Origin: Ferrovibrio sp.
GTDB taxonomy: Bacteria > Pseudomonadota > Alphaproteobacteria > Ferrovibrionales > Ferrovibrionaceae
Direction: 5' to 3'
Assembly (NCBI RefSeq): GCF_017994015.1
Contig: NZ_JAGOLP010000003.1
Span: 124,001 to 188,000 of the forward strand
Length of the DNA: 64,000 nucleotides
In this document: in pieces, positions 18,285 to 27,295 of the stretch
How the letters are laid out: each line of letters begins with the position of its first letter
Numbering within the stretch: the stretch's first letter is position 1
The notes under the pieces: generated by a model
The model's database searches: none
The model's input: the letters and a program-made list of their open reading frames with translations, nothing else
What the model was told of the DNA's origin: nothing
Translations under genes and position numbers: made by a program

Positions 18285-20321
18285 TCAGGCCAGACCAAGT
18301 GTGGAAACAATCAGATCAATGGCCTTGATCCCGATGAAAGGCAGCAGCACGCCGCCAAAGCCATAAATGGCCAGATTGCGCCGCAACAGGCTGACCGCCG
18401 GCAATGGCCGATAGCGCACCCCGCGCAACGCCAGCGGCACCAGCGCGATGATGATCAGCGCATTGAAGATCACCGCCGAAAGGATGGCGCTTTGCGGCGA
18501 AGCAAGCTGCATCACATTGAGCGCGCCAAGCTGCGGATAGGTGGCAACAAACAAGGCCGGGATGATGGCGAAATATTTCGCCACGTCATTGGCCAGGCTG
18601 AAAGTGGTGAGCGAACCACGGCTCATCAGCAACTGCTTGCCGATCATCACCACTTCAATCAGCTTGGTCGGGTTGCTGTCGAGATCGACCATATTGCCGG
18701 CTTCGCGCGCCGCCGCCGTGCCGATATTCATCGCCAGGCCAACATCGGCCTGCGCCAAGGCAGGCGCGTCATTGGTGCCATCGCCACACATTGCCACCAG
18801 CTTGCCTTCGCGCTGCTCCTTGCGAATCAGCTCCAGCTTTTTCTCCGGCGTGGCTTCGGCGATAAAATCATCCACCCCGGCCTCAGCCGCGATCGCTGCC
18901 GCCGTGAGCGGATTGTCGCCGGTCACCATCACGGTGCGAATACCCATCCGGCGCAATTCGGAAAAACGCTCGCGGATGCCGCTTTTCACCACATCCTTGA
19001 GATGGATCACGCCAAGTATGCGGCGTTCGACGGCGACTACCAGCGGCGTACCGCCGGATTTGGCGATCCGCTCCACCGCCACGGTCAGATCAGCCGAAGC
19101 CTGGACGCCGGCATATCGCAACACCGCATCCAGCGCGCCCTTGCGGATTTCCTTGCCATCAAGGTCCAGGCCGCTCATGCGGGTTTGCGCACTGAACGGA
19201 ATGAAGCTGCCGCGGGTCGCCGAGGCGGCGGCATTACCCAGGCCATATTTTTCCTGCGCCAGCAGTGTAATCGACTTGCCTTCCGGCGTGTCATCCGCCA
19301 CTGAAGCGAGCAGGGCTGCTTCGGCCAGGTCGCGCTCGGCGCTGCCTGGCATGGCGACGAAGGCCGTGGCCATGCGGTTGCCATGCGTAATGGTGCCGGT
19401 CTTATCAAGCAACAGCGTATCCACATCGCCAGCCGCTTCCACGGCACGGCCGGATTTGGCCACCACATTATGCCGGATCAGACGATCCATGCCGGCGATG
19501 CCAATGGCCGAGAGCAGGCCGCCAATGGTGGTGGGAATCAGCGTTACCAGCAGCGCGATGAGATAAACCACCGGCACCGGCATGCCGGAATAGACCGCCA
19601 GCGCCTCCAAACTACCTGTAGTGACCAGGAAAATCAGCGTCATGCCAACCAGCAGCACGGTCAGGGCGATCTCGTTCGGTGTCTTCTGCCGCTGCGCACC
19701 CTCTACCAGGGCGATCATGCGATCCAGAAAACTTTCGCCCGGATTGACCGTGATACGCAGCTTGATCCAATCCGACAACACCCGGGTGCCGCCGGTCACC
19801 GCCGAACGGTCGCCACCCGATTCACGGATCACTGGCGCAGATTCACCCGTGATCGCCGATTCATCCACCGAGGCAATACCCTGAATCACATCGCCATCGC
19901 CCGGCACCGGGTCGCCGGCTTCCACCAGCACCACGTCGCCGATACGCAGGGCCGTGGCCGGAACCTGACTGATCCGGCCATCCGCATCCAGCTTCTTGGC
20001 CATCGCTTCGCTTTTGCCCCGCCGCAGGCTTTCGGCCTGCGCCTTGCCACGGCCTTCCGCCAAAGCCTCGGCAAAATTGGCGAAGACCACGGTGAACCAG
20101 AGCCAGGCCGAAATCTGCCCGATCAACGCTGCATCTCCCCCACCGAACAGGTCGCGGAAAAACAGCAATGTGCTGACCAGCGCCACGGCGGCGGTGACAA
20201 ACATCACCGGGTTGCGCCACAGCGCCAGCGGGTCGAGTTTGACAAAAGCCTGGAGAATGGCGCCACGCACCAAAGCGGCGGCAAAGATCGGCTGGATAGC
20301 AGGCGAGTTGCGATTGCTCAT
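18285..20321 (-). CDS. kdpB: K+-transporting P-type ATPase catalytic subunit KdpB
   Basis: A 678-residue P-type ATPase. The phosphorylation motif is [13 protein letters not shown]; the actuator TGES-like [11 protein letters not shown], the P-domain [14 protein letters not shown] and hinge [20 protein letters not shown] are complete. It hydrolyses ATP to drive high-affinity K+ uptake through KdpA. The ATG at 20321 gives [13 protein letters not shown]; an upstream open frame from 20420 overlaps kdpA and is not needed. kdpA is 13 bases upstream. Confidence 0.96.
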   Translation of the reverse strand: MSNRNSPAIQPIFAAALVRGAILQAFVKLDPLALWRNPVMFVTAAVALVSTLLFFRDLFGGGDAALIGQISAWLWFTVVFANFAEALAEGRGKAQAESLRRGKSEAMAKKLDADGRISQVPATALRIGDVVLVEAGDPVPGDGDVIQGIASVDESAITGESAPVIRESGGDRSAVTGGTRVLSDWIKLRITVNPGESFLDRMIALVEGAQRQKTPNEIALTVLLVGMTLIFLVTTGSLEALAVYSGMPVPVVYLIALLVTLIPTTIGGLLSAIGIAGMDRLIRHNVVAKSGRAVEAAGDVDTLLLDKTGTITHGNRMATAFVAMPGSAERDLAEAALLASVADDTPEGKSITLLAQEKYGLGNAAASATRGSFIPFSAQTRMSGLDLDGKEIRKGALDAVLRYAGVQASADLTVAVERIAKSGGTPLVVAVERRILGVIHLKDVVKSGIRERFSELRRMGIRTVMVTGDNPLTAAAIAAEAGVDDFIAEATPEKKLELIRKEQREGKLVAMCGDGTNDAPALAQADVGLAMNIGTAAAREAGNMVDLDSNPTKLIEVVMIGKQLLMSRGSLTTFSLANDVAKYFAIIPALFVATYPQLGALNVMQLASPQSAILSAVIFNALIIIALVPLALRGVRYRPLPAVSLLRRNLAIYGFGGVLLPFIGIKAIDLIVSTLGLA

Positions 20322-20334
20322 GAAACGATACTCC

Positions 20335-22032
20335 CTAAAAAGTCTGGCCGGCAGCGAGCAGCAGATGCTCAACAATTGGCCCCAAAGCCAGCGCCGGGAA
20401 GAAAGTGAGGCCGCCAACAATCAGGATGGTGCCGGCCAGCAGGGCCACAAAAAGCGGGCCATGGGTGGGGAAGCTGCCCATCGTTGCCGGAGCGGCCCGC
20501 TTGGCTGCCAAACCGCCGGCCAGGGCCAGCACCGGCACGATCATGGCGAAACGACCAAGCAGCATGGCGATGCCTAATGCCGTGTTATAGAAGGGCGAAT
20601 TGGCACTCAGACCGGCAAAAGCGCTGCCATTATTGCCTGCCGCCGAGGTGAAGGCATACAGCGCCTCGCTCAAGCCATGCGGTCCGGCCGAGAGCAGCCC
20701 GGCCTGGCCGGCCTCACTTACCAGCGCAACGGCGGTGCCGAGCAGGATGACAATCGGCGAAACCAGGATTGCCAGCACCGCCAGTTTGGCCTCACGTGCC
20801 TCGATCTTCTTGCCGAGATATTCCGGGCTGCGACCCACCATCAGGCCGGCAATGAACAGGGTGGCGATGATGAACAGCGTTATGCCATAGAAGCCGGCAC
20901 CAACACCGCCAACGATCACCTCGCCGAGCATGATGTTAAGCAGCGGCACCATACCGCCCAGCGGCAGGAAACTGGAATGCATGGCATTCACCGCGCCGCA
21001 GGATGCCGCCGTGGTAATCACGGCAAACAGGGCCGAGGTGAAGCTGCCGAAGCGCACTTCCTTGCCTTCCATATTGCCCAGCAGCGGATCAACACCCAGC
21101 TTGGCCAGCAGCGGATTGGCGCCGGCTTCGACATGGCCCGCCACCAGCACGCCGGCCACGAACAGCAGCAGCATGGTGGCAAGGATGGCCCAGCCCTGGC
21201 GCTGATCCTGCACCATGCGGCCAAACAGATTGGTCAGGCCGGCGCCAATGACAAAGATCATCAGCATCTGCACAAAATTGCTCAGCGCGGTCGGGTTCTC
21301 GAAGGGATGTGCCGCATTGGCATTGAAGAAGCCGCCGCCATTGGTGCCCAGCATCTTGATCGCCACCTGGGAGGCCACCGGCCCCTGTGCGATCACCTGC
21401 TCGGCACCTTCAAGCGTGGTGGCGTTGCTATAGGCGGCAAAATTCTGCGGCACCCCCTGCCAGACCAGGAACAAAGCCGCCAATGCTGCCAGCGGCAGCA
21501 GCAGGCCAAAAACACTCCGGGTCATATCAACCCAGAAATTACCCACCGTCTTGGCCGATTTGTTTGCAAAGGCCCGCATCACCACCAGGGCGATGCTTAT
21601 GCCGGTGGCAGCAGAAACAAAATTCTGCACCGTCAGGCCGCTCATCTGGCTAAAATAGCTCATGGTGGTTTCGCCACCATAGGATTGCCAATTAGTGTTG
21701 GTGACAAAACTGATGGCGGTGTTGAAGGCCAGATCGGCGGAAAGCGCCGGCAAGCCTTGCGGATTGAGCGGCAGCAGATGCTGTAGGCGCAGAATGGCAA
21801 AGAGCAGCAGGAAGCCGACCAGATTGAAGATCAGCATTGCGGCGGCATAGGCGCTCCAATGCTGCTGGCGTTCGGGATTTATGCCGGCCAGGGCATAAAG
21901 TGGCCGCTCAATCACGCGCAGCCAGCCAACGCCACCCTGAAACAGATGCAGCAGATAACGACCAAACAGCGGCGTGACGGCAAGGATGATGGCGATATAG
22001 AGCGCCAGTTGCAGATAATCATTCTGGTTCAT
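20335..22032 (-). CDS. kdpA: K+-transporting ATPase K+-binding subunit KdpA
   Basis: A 565-residue membrane protein of the SKT superfamily with about ten helices. Selectivity-filter-type segments are visible as [44 protein letters not shown] and [13 protein letters not shown]. It binds K+ and passes it on in the KdpFABC complex. It begins nine bases after kdpF. Length matches the family. Confidence 0.96.
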   Translation of the reverse strand: MNQNDYLQLALYIAIILAVTPLFGRYLLHLFQGGVGWLRVIERPLYALAGINPERQQHWSAYAAAMLIFNLVGFLLLFAILRLQHLLPLNPQGLPALSADLAFNTAISFVTNTNWQSYGGETTMSYFSQMSGLTVQNFVSAATGISIALVVMRAFANKSAKTVGNFWVDMTRSVFGLLLPLAALAALFLVWQGVPQNFAAYSNATTLEGAEQVIAQGPVASQVAIKMLGTNGGGFFNANAAHPFENPTALSNFVQMLMIFVIGAGLTNLFGRMVQDQRQGWAILATMLLLFVAGVLVAGHVEAGANPLLAKLGVDPLLGNMEGKEVRFGSFTSALFAVITTAASCGAVNAMHSSFLPLGGMVPLLNIMLGEVIVGGVGAGFYGITLFIIATLFIAGLMVGRSPEYLGKKIEAREAKLAVLAILVSPIVILLGTAVALVSEAGQAGLLSAGPHGLSEALYAFTSAAGNNGSAFAGLSANSPFYNTALGIAMLLGRFAMIVPVLALAGGLAAKRAAPATMGSFPTHGPLFVALLAGTILIVGGLTFFPALALGPIVEHLLLAAGQTF

Positions 22033-22041
22033 GGCATGGGC

Positions 22042-22131
22042 TCAGAAACGCTCGGCCCGCAGCAGGGCATAGAGCAGATAAATGGCAAGCAGCAGCGCAA
22101 CGCCACCGCCGAGGATGAAGTCGAGGGTCAT
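22042..22131 (-). CDS. kdpF: K+-transporting ATPase small subunit KdpF
   Basis: A 29-residue single-helix peptide, MTLDFILGGGVALLLAIYLL followed by YALLRAERF. The YLLYALLRAERF end is the KdpF hallmark. KdpF stabilises the Kdp complex in the membrane. It is too short for ordinary gene calling but sits nine bases ahead of kdpA and has GGAGCTGCC just upstream of its ATG. Confidence 0.9.
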   Translation of the reverse strand: MTLDFILGGGVALLLAIYLLYALLRAERF

Positions 22132-22139
22132 GGCAGCTC

Positions 22140-22223
22140 CTAAAGACGCTCGCAGAGCAGGATGTAGAGGATGCAGGCGGCGAACAGCCCAAGGCCGAGG
22201 CCGAGAAACAGGATGTCAGGCAT
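22140..22223 (-). CDS. 27-residue membrane peptide upstream of kdpF
   Basis: An ATG-initiated 27-residue frame, MPDILFLGLGLGLFAACILY then ILLCERL, lies eight bases before kdpF. It is nearly one hydrophobic helix with a charged ERL end. I believe similar short peptides with a C(D/E)RL end precede kdpF in other bacteria, but I cannot search for this. GGAGCCACATC precedes the ATG (GGAG about seven bases away), supporting translation. It may be an extra Kdp subunit or a leader peptide for the operon. Confidence 0.6.
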   Translation of the reverse strand: MPDILFLGLGLGLFAACILYILLCERL

Positions 22224-22335
22224 GATGTGGCTCCGATGGAGCCTATGATCTAGCCGCGCAGGGCATCAGGGCGCCATGCGGATTGCCGGCATCCGGTATA
22301 AGGATTGCATAAAGAGTGTGCGGCAGCGCGGCTTT

Positions 22336-23928
22336 TCAGCCGCGCCGTTCACGATCCCAGGCTGTGCTGGCACCGCGTTTGCGCAGCACGGCGCGCTGCA
22401 CCTTGCCGGTGGCGGTCTTGGGCAATTCGGGCAGAAATTCTATGAAACGCGGCATGGCAAAGCGCGGCAGCACAGCATCGGCATGATCCGCCACCGCCTG
22501 CGGCACCAGCACGGCGCCGGGTTTGGCTACAATCGCCAGCATCAGCTCGTCCTCGCCGCCGGCAATATCGGATGGCACGGCATAGGCAGCAATTTCCTCG
22601 ATCCCGGCAAGGCTGCCAACCGCCGCCTCCACTTCGCTGGCGGCAATATTCTCGCCGCGGCGCCGGATACAATCCTTGATCCGATCGACGAAGGTGATCA
22701 GACCATCTGCCGTCTTGGTGCCGGCATCGCCGGTATGGAACCAGAGATTCCGCCAGGCTTCCACGGTACGTTCCGGCATATTGTGATAGCCGACCATGAA
22801 GCCGAATGGGATTTTTGGCCGCACCAGGATTTCGCCCAATTCACCCGGCGCCACTGGGCGGTCGGTTTCCGGGTCGGCGACGATGACTTCAAAATGTTCA
22901 TCATGCACCCAGCCGGCCGCCCCCGGGCAAGCCTGGCCGATACGACCCCAGACCGGAATATTCACCTCGGTCATGCCAAAGCCGGAAACGATATCACGCA
23001 GGCCGAAACGGCTGCGGAATGCCTGTTCATGTTCCGGCAGATTGGGCGCGTTGCACAGCACCCGCAGCTTATGCTGGCGATCTTCCGGCCTGGGCGGCTG
23101 CGCCAGCACAAAGGCGGCCAGGGCGCCCAGGCTGTTGCTCACCGTGCAATTGTGCTGGCGGATATCGTTGAGCCATTCTGAAGCGCTGAAGCGCTGCCGG
23201 ATCACCGCCGGAATACCAGCCAGCAAGGTGGCGCCAAGCTGCATCAGCAGGCCATTGGCATGAAACAGCGGCAAGGTGATGTAGAAGCGATCTTCCCGGG
23301 TGAGCGCCACCGCCTTGATCTGGCCGATGCCATAAAGTGTGCAATGCGCATGCGGCATCAGCACACCCTTGGAAGGCCCGCTGGTGCCGGAGGTATACAT
23401 CACACAGGCAATATCCTCGGCACGCGGCAATGGGCCGCTATAGGCTGCGGCTTGGCGCCATGCCGCCCAATCCAGCAGTATCTTGCCCCTGCTATCCTCT
23501 GGCTTGGCGCCCACCACCACGATACGCGCCAGCGTGGCCACATCAGCAGCCGCCTCCAGCACCACCGGCAGCATGCCACCATCCACAATCGCCAGCGCCG
23601 CGCCGCAATTGCGCAACTGGTGTTCCAGAAACGCGCCGCGCAATTCGGTGTTCAGCATCACCGCAACGGCACCCAGCCGGCCGATGCCGAGCCAGGCACG
23701 CACCAGATCGATGCCGTTTGGCATCATCAGCGCCACCATGTCGCCTGGCTTGATACCCAGATCGCGCAGCATCCCGGCAACCAAATCCACATCCGCCGCA
23801 GCCTGGCCAAAACTGAGCCGACCGCCATCCACCATCTCGATCCATGACGCATCCGGCTGCACACTGGCCTGCTCGGCCAGCACGGCGGGCAGAATCCAAT
23901 GCGACGGATCGTTGATCTTGCTATACAT
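22336..23928 (-). CDS. AMP-forming acyl-CoA ligase, CaiC-like (crotonobetaine/carnitine-type)
   Basis: A 530-residue ANL-superfamily ligase that activates a carboxylate with ATP and CoA. The P-loop YTSGTSGPSKGVLM, the SGFGMTE motif, FHTGDAGTKTADG, and hinge/C-terminal DRIKDCIRRRGENIAASEVE and the catalytic lysine in LPKTATGKVQR are intact. The best start is the ATG at 23928, nine bases after GGAG; ATG at 23934 and GTG at 23958 are alternatives. It is the last gene of the liv-type transporter operon, so it probably converts the imported acid to its CoA ester. Overall layout resembles CaiC, but substrate is inferred only loosely. Confidence 0.85.
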   Translation of the reverse strand: MYSKINDPSHWILPAVLAEQASVQPDASWIEMVDGGRLSFGQAAADVDLVAGMLRDLGIKPGDMVALMMPNGIDLVRAWLGIGRLGAVAVMLNTELRGAFLEHQLRNCGAALAIVDGGMLPVVLEAAADVATLARIVVVGAKPEDSRGKILLDWAAWRQAAAYSGPLPRAEDIACVMYTSGTSGPSKGVLMPHAHCTLYGIGQIKAVALTREDRFYITLPLFHANGLLMQLGATLLAGIPAVIRQRFSASEWLNDIRQHNCTVSNSLGALAAFVLAQPPRPEDRQHKLRVLCNAPNLPEHEQAFRSRFGLRDIVSGFGMTEVNIPVWGRIGQACPGAAGWVHDEHFEVIVADPETDRPVAPGELGEILVRPKIPFGFMVGYHNMPERTVEAWRNLWFHTGDAGTKTADGLITFVDRIKDCIRRRGENIAASEVEAAVGSLAGIEEIAAYAVPSDIAGGEDELMLAIVAKPGAVLVPQAVADHADAVLPRFAMPRFIEFLPELPKTATGKVQRAVLRKRGASTAWDRERRG

Positions 23929-23958
23929 GCCCATTGTCTCCACGGCGCTATTTCTCAC

Positions 23959-24648
23959 TCAATGCCCGATCATCATGCGGCTCTGCGCCTGATCGATGGC
24001 ATCGGCACCACCGCTCCAGACAATGCGGCCACTATCAATCAGGTGAAAAGCCTGCGCCAATTGGCGCGGCACCTTGAAATTCTGTTCCACCAGCATGATG
24101 GCGGTACCCTGCGCGTTGATCTCACCGATGGCACGGATGATGGCATCCACCACCACCGGCGCCAAGCCTTCGGTTGGTTCATCCAGCAACAGGTAGCGCG
24201 GATTGGTCAGCAGCGCGCGGCCAATGGCCAGCATCTGCTGCTCGCCGCCGGAAAGCGAGGTGCCATTGGTGGCGCGGCGTTCGGCCAGGCGCGGAAACAG
24301 GCCATAGACCCGTTGCAGCGTCCAATAGCCCGGCGGATGCAGCGTGGTGGGCAGGCGGAGATTTTCCTCTGCCGTCAGGCTGGGAAAAATCTGGCGGTTC
24401 TCCGGCACCAGGGCGATGCCACGCCGGCTGCACAGATGCAGCGGCAGGCTGGTGATGTTTTCACCATCAAGCCAGCGCGTGCCATTCAGCAATGCTTGGC
24501 CACCGGCCAGCGCGCGCAGCAAGGTGGATTTGCCGGCGCCGTTGCGGCCGATCAGTGCCGCGATGCCGCCCTTGGCAATGGTGAAATTGATCTCGTGCAG
24601 GGCCTGAGCCTTGCCGTAGAACACATCGGCGCCGCGTAATTCAAGCAT
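23959..24648 (-). CDS. livF: Branched-chain amino acid-type ABC transporter ATP-binding protein LivF
   Basis: A 229-residue ATPase: Walker A GRNGAGKST, LPTTLHPPGYW region, signature TSLSGGEQQMLAIGRAL, Walker B YLLLDEPTEGLAPVV, and switch MLVEQNF. The EQN and EGLAP patterns mark LivF. The ATG at 24648 overlaps livG by eight bases. It drives the LivHM permease with LivG. HAAT-type systems also import aromatic and aliphatic acids, urea or amides, and the CoA ligase next door suggests an acid here. Confidence 0.9.
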   Translation of the reverse strand: MLELRGADVFYGKAQALHEINFTIAKGGIAALIGRNGAGKSTLLRALAGGQALLNGTRWLDGENITSLPLHLCSRRGIALVPENRQIFPSLTAEENLRLPTTLHPPGYWTLQRVYGLFPRLAERRATNGTSLSGGEQQMLAIGRALLTNPRYLLLDEPTEGLAPVVVDAIIRAIGEINAQGTAIMLVEQNFKVPRQLAQAFHLIDSGRIVWSGGADAIDQAQSRMMIGH

Positions 24649-25429
24649 GCGACACGATCTCCTCGCTGCCGAGATAGAGCCGTCGCACCTCTGGATCCCG
24701 GCATACCGCATCGGGTGTGCCGCGCATCAGGATTTCGCCGCCGATCATCACCACGATTTCGTCAGCGATGCGCATCACGGCATCCATGTTATGCTCCACC
24801 AGCAACACACTGCGGCCACGCCGCACACGGTCAAGCAAAGCCATGGTGGCCTCGATCTCGGCCTGGCCAACACCCGCCAGCGGTTCATCCAGCAATAACA
24901 CGCTAGGTTCGGTCATCAGCGCCAGGCCGAGTTCCACCGCGCGCTGCTTGCCGTGGCTCAGCATCGCCACCGGCAGATCGAGTTCGGCCTCCAGGCCGAC
25001 TTCCGCCGCCACCTGTCGCGCCCGCTCGGCCAGAAACGGCCAGGCCGCAACCGAGCGCCAGAAGGGCTGGCGGCGGAAGCCGCGCGGCTGTGCCGCCAGG
25101 CGCAGATTCTCCAGCACTGTCATCTGCTCAAATATATTGATGATCTGGAAACTGCGGCCAAGCCCGGCAGCAGCCCGGCGATGCACCGGCATGCTGCTGA
25201 TATCGGCATCGCCCAATTGTATACGCCCCGCCGCCATCGCCACACGGCCGCTCAGCGCATTGATCAATGTGGTCTTGCCGGCGCCATTGGGGCCGATCAG
25301 CGCCAGGGTCTGGCCCGGCGGCAAATCCAGGCTGACATTGTTCAACGCCTGGAAATGGCCGAAACGCACAGAGATGCCCTGGCAGGACAGAGCTTGAATA
25401 GGCTGGGCCTGCATCATTTGCGGCGCCAT
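24641..25429 (-). CDS. livG: Branched-chain amino acid-type ABC transporter ATP-binding protein LivG
   Basis: A 262-residue ATPase with Walker A GPNGAGKTT, signature MLSHGKQRAVELGLAL (an S-H-G-K-Q variant common in LivG), Walker B VLLLDEPLAGVGQAE and switch LLVEHNMDAVM. GGGGAGG lies five bases before the ATG at 25429, which overlaps livM by 16 bases. The GVGQAE stretch after Walker B and the EIVVMIGGEILMRGTPDAV ending are typical of LivG. It pairs with LivF. Confidence 0.9.
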   Translation of the reverse strand: MAPQMMQAQPIQALSCQGISVRFGHFQALNNVSLDLPPGQTLALIGPNGAGKTTLINALSGRVAMAAGRIQLGDADISSMPVHRRAAAGLGRSFQIINIFEQMTVLENLRLAAQPRGFRRQPFWRSVAAWPFLAERARQVAAEVGLEAELDLPVAMLSHGKQRAVELGLALMTEPSVLLLDEPLAGVGQAEIEATMALLDRVRRGRSVLLVEHNMDAVMRIADEIVVMIGGEILMRGTPDAVCRDPEVRRLYLGSEEIVSHA

Positions 25430-26358
25430 AGCTGCCTCCCCAATCCGGCTAGGCCCTGCGGCAGAAAAATCGTGCACAGGATGAAGATCACACCCAGCAC
25501 ACCATACCAGTATTGCGTAGTGGCCGAGAGGCCCTCGCGCAGCAATTCCACCAGCGTGACACCGATCACCGGGCCGATCAGAGTGCCGCTGCCGCCCAGC
25601 AGGGTCATGATCACCACATCGCCGGAAATTTTCCAGTTCAGCATCTGCGGCCCGACATACATCATCAGCGATGCCAGATAGGCCCCGGCCAGGCCGGAAA
25701 AGCCGCCCGATACCGCCAAAGCAGTCAGCCGCAGGCCGGCAATGTCAAAGCCGATCTGTTCGGCGCGCACCGGATTCTGCCGCAGCCCCTGCAGGGCCTG
25801 ACCCAATGGCGAATGTTTGAAGATGGCGCAGAAAATCAATGTGCCGATGAAGGCAACATAGATCACCCAGTAGAAATTATGGTTGCTGAAAAAATCCACC
25901 TCGCCCAGAACCGGACGCGGCACGCCGGGCAGGCCATCCACGCCGCCGCTGAGGCGGCGCAGCCGCGTGGTCATCACGATGGCGATCAGTTCGGCCAGCA
26001 TCAGGGTCATCAGCGAAAAATACAGGCCGGATACCCGCCGCCCGACCAGGCCGAACAACAACGCCAGCGCAGCACCAGCCAGCGTGGCCGCCACCAATGC
26101 CAGCGAAAACGGCCAGCCACCATCCAGCATCGCCCAGGCGGCGGCATAAGCGCCGATCCCGAAAAAGGCGGCATGGCCGAAGGATAGCATGCCGGCAAGA
26201 CCGAAGGAGATATCGTAGCCGAGCGCAAAGATCGACCAGATCATGATCAATGCCACCAGATAGACGAAACCTTCATCCACCGGCAGCAAACCGGCAATCA
26301 GGAAGATCAGCGTCAACAAGCCAACCGGCAGCATCTCAGGATGATATTTGCGGGTCAT
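25414..26358 (-). CDS. livM: Branched-chain amino acid-type ABC transporter permease LivM
   Basis: A 314-residue inner-membrane permease with about eight helices. ALGYDISFGLAGMLSFGHAAFFGIGAYA (pattern G-x-x-G-x-x-S-F-G-H-A-A-F) is the LivM signature, as is SPLGQALQGLRQNPVRAEQIGFD and the MTLLGGSGTLIGPVIG loop. It overlaps livH by four bases at its start. It forms the channel with LivH. Confidence 0.9.
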   Translation of the reverse strand: MTRKYHPEMLPVGLLTLIFLIAGLLPVDEGFVYLVALIMIWSIFALGYDISFGLAGMLSFGHAAFFGIGAYAAAWAMLDGGWPFSLALVAATLAGAALALLFGLVGRRVSGLYFSLMTLMLAELIAIVMTTRLRRLSGGVDGLPGVPRPVLGEVDFFSNHNFYWVIYVAFIGTLIFCAIFKHSPLGQALQGLRQNPVRAEQIGFDIAGLRLTALAVSGGFSGLAGAYLASLMMYVGPQMLNWKISGDVVIMTLLGGSGTLIGPVIGVTLVELLREGLSATTQYWYGVLGVIFILCTIFLPQGLAGLGRQLWRRK

Positions 26359-27212
26359 GCCGTACGCACCTTCACGCCAAACAGGCCGGCCGGACGCAGC
26401 AGCAACACAGCCACCAGCACGGCATAGGTGGCGATATCAATCCATTCGGCGGCATATTGCTGGCCGAAGGCGCGGGTCAGGCCAATCAGCAGAGCGCCGA
26501 ACACTGCGCCTCGGATATTACCCAGGCCACCGATGATCACTACGATGAAACAATCCAGGATCACGGTGAAACCCATCTGCAACTGGATCGGCAGCATCGG
26601 CCCGGCAATGGTGCCGCCGATGCCGGCCAAAGCCGCGCCAAGTGCAAAGATGCCGGTACGCACTCGATTCACATCCACGCCCAACGTGGCGGCCATACTG
26701 GCATTATCGCTGCTGGCACGCAGGATCAGGCCCAGCTTGGTGCGTTCGATGCCGAAAAACAGCAAGGCCACCATGGCGGCGCCGAACACCACAACAAACA
26801 GGCGGTATTTTGAGATATCAGTGTCAAACATATTGAGGCTGCCGGACAGGCCGGGCGGCGGCGCGATGCTGCGCAATTGCAGCCCCCAGACCACACGGAC
26901 AAATTCCTCCAGCACCAGGATCAGGCCAAAAGTTGCCAGCAACTGGAATTCATGCGCCCGGCTGTAGATCGGCCGCAGCACCAGCCGCTCAATGCCGGCG
27001 CCAACCAGGGCCAGCAGCAACGGGCTGACGATGAGCGCCAGCCAGAAATTGCCAAAACTGGCCGCCACCTGATAGGCGAAATAGGCACCCAGCATATAGA
27101 AGGCGCCATGGGCAAAATTGATGATGCCCAGCATGCCGAAAATCAGCGTGAGGCCGGCCGCCAGCAGAAACAGCAGCATGCCGATGCTGAGGCCGATGAC
27201 GATGGTGGACAT
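26355..27212 (-). CDS. livH: Branched-chain amino acid-type ABC transporter permease LivH
   Basis: A 285-residue permease with about eight helices. FGMLGIINFAHGAFYMLGAY is the LivH signature; LGLILRASSDNASMAATLGVDVNRV is the coupling-loop region and VIIGGLGNIRGAVFGALLIG the end motif. It lies 83 bases after livK, a gap that holds a strong stem-loop, which could lower permease output relative to binding protein. Confidence 0.9.
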   Translation of the reverse strand: MSTIVIGLSIGMLLFLLAAGLTLIFGMLGIINFAHGAFYMLGAYFAYQVAASFGNFWLALIVSPLLLALVGAGIERLVLRPIYSRAHEFQLLATFGLILVLEEFVRVVWGLQLRSIAPPPGLSGSLNMFDTDISKYRLFVVVFGAAMVALLFFGIERTKLGLILRASSDNASMAATLGVDVNRVRTGIFALGAALAGIGGTIAGPMLPIQLQMGFTVILDCFIVVIIGGLGNIRGAVFGALLIGLTRAFGQQYAAEWIDIATYAVLVAVLLLRPAGLFGVKVRTA

Positions 27213-27242
27213 GCGCTACCGCTTACTGAGGATGAGGCCGCT

Positions 27243-27272
27243 GCGGCGGATGGGCCGAAGCACACCCGCCGC
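27243..27272 (-). other. Intra-operon RNA stem-loop with cUUCGg tetraloop, between livK and livH
   Basis: On the minus strand a 13-position stem (11 Watson-Crick pairs, one G-U, one mismatch) closes on C-UUCG-G, among the most stable RNA loops known. No T-run follows, so it is not a full terminator. Such hairpins after binding-protein genes protect that part of the message and lower downstream expression. Confidence 0.65.
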
Positions 27273-27295
27273 CTTTGCACCGATGCCGGGGAGGC

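Noticed and set aside
19383..20408. Long open plus-strand frame of about 340 codons, and others such as 1550-2578
   Set aside because: They lie antisense to kdpB and the enoyl-CoA hydratase, with shadow composition rich in His, Gln and Arg and no recognisable domain; high GC makes such frames common.
22224..22335. KdpE operator in the kdp promoter gap
   Set aside because: I found no clear KdpE-type direct repeat or strong -35/-10; the region is 112 bases and left unmarked.
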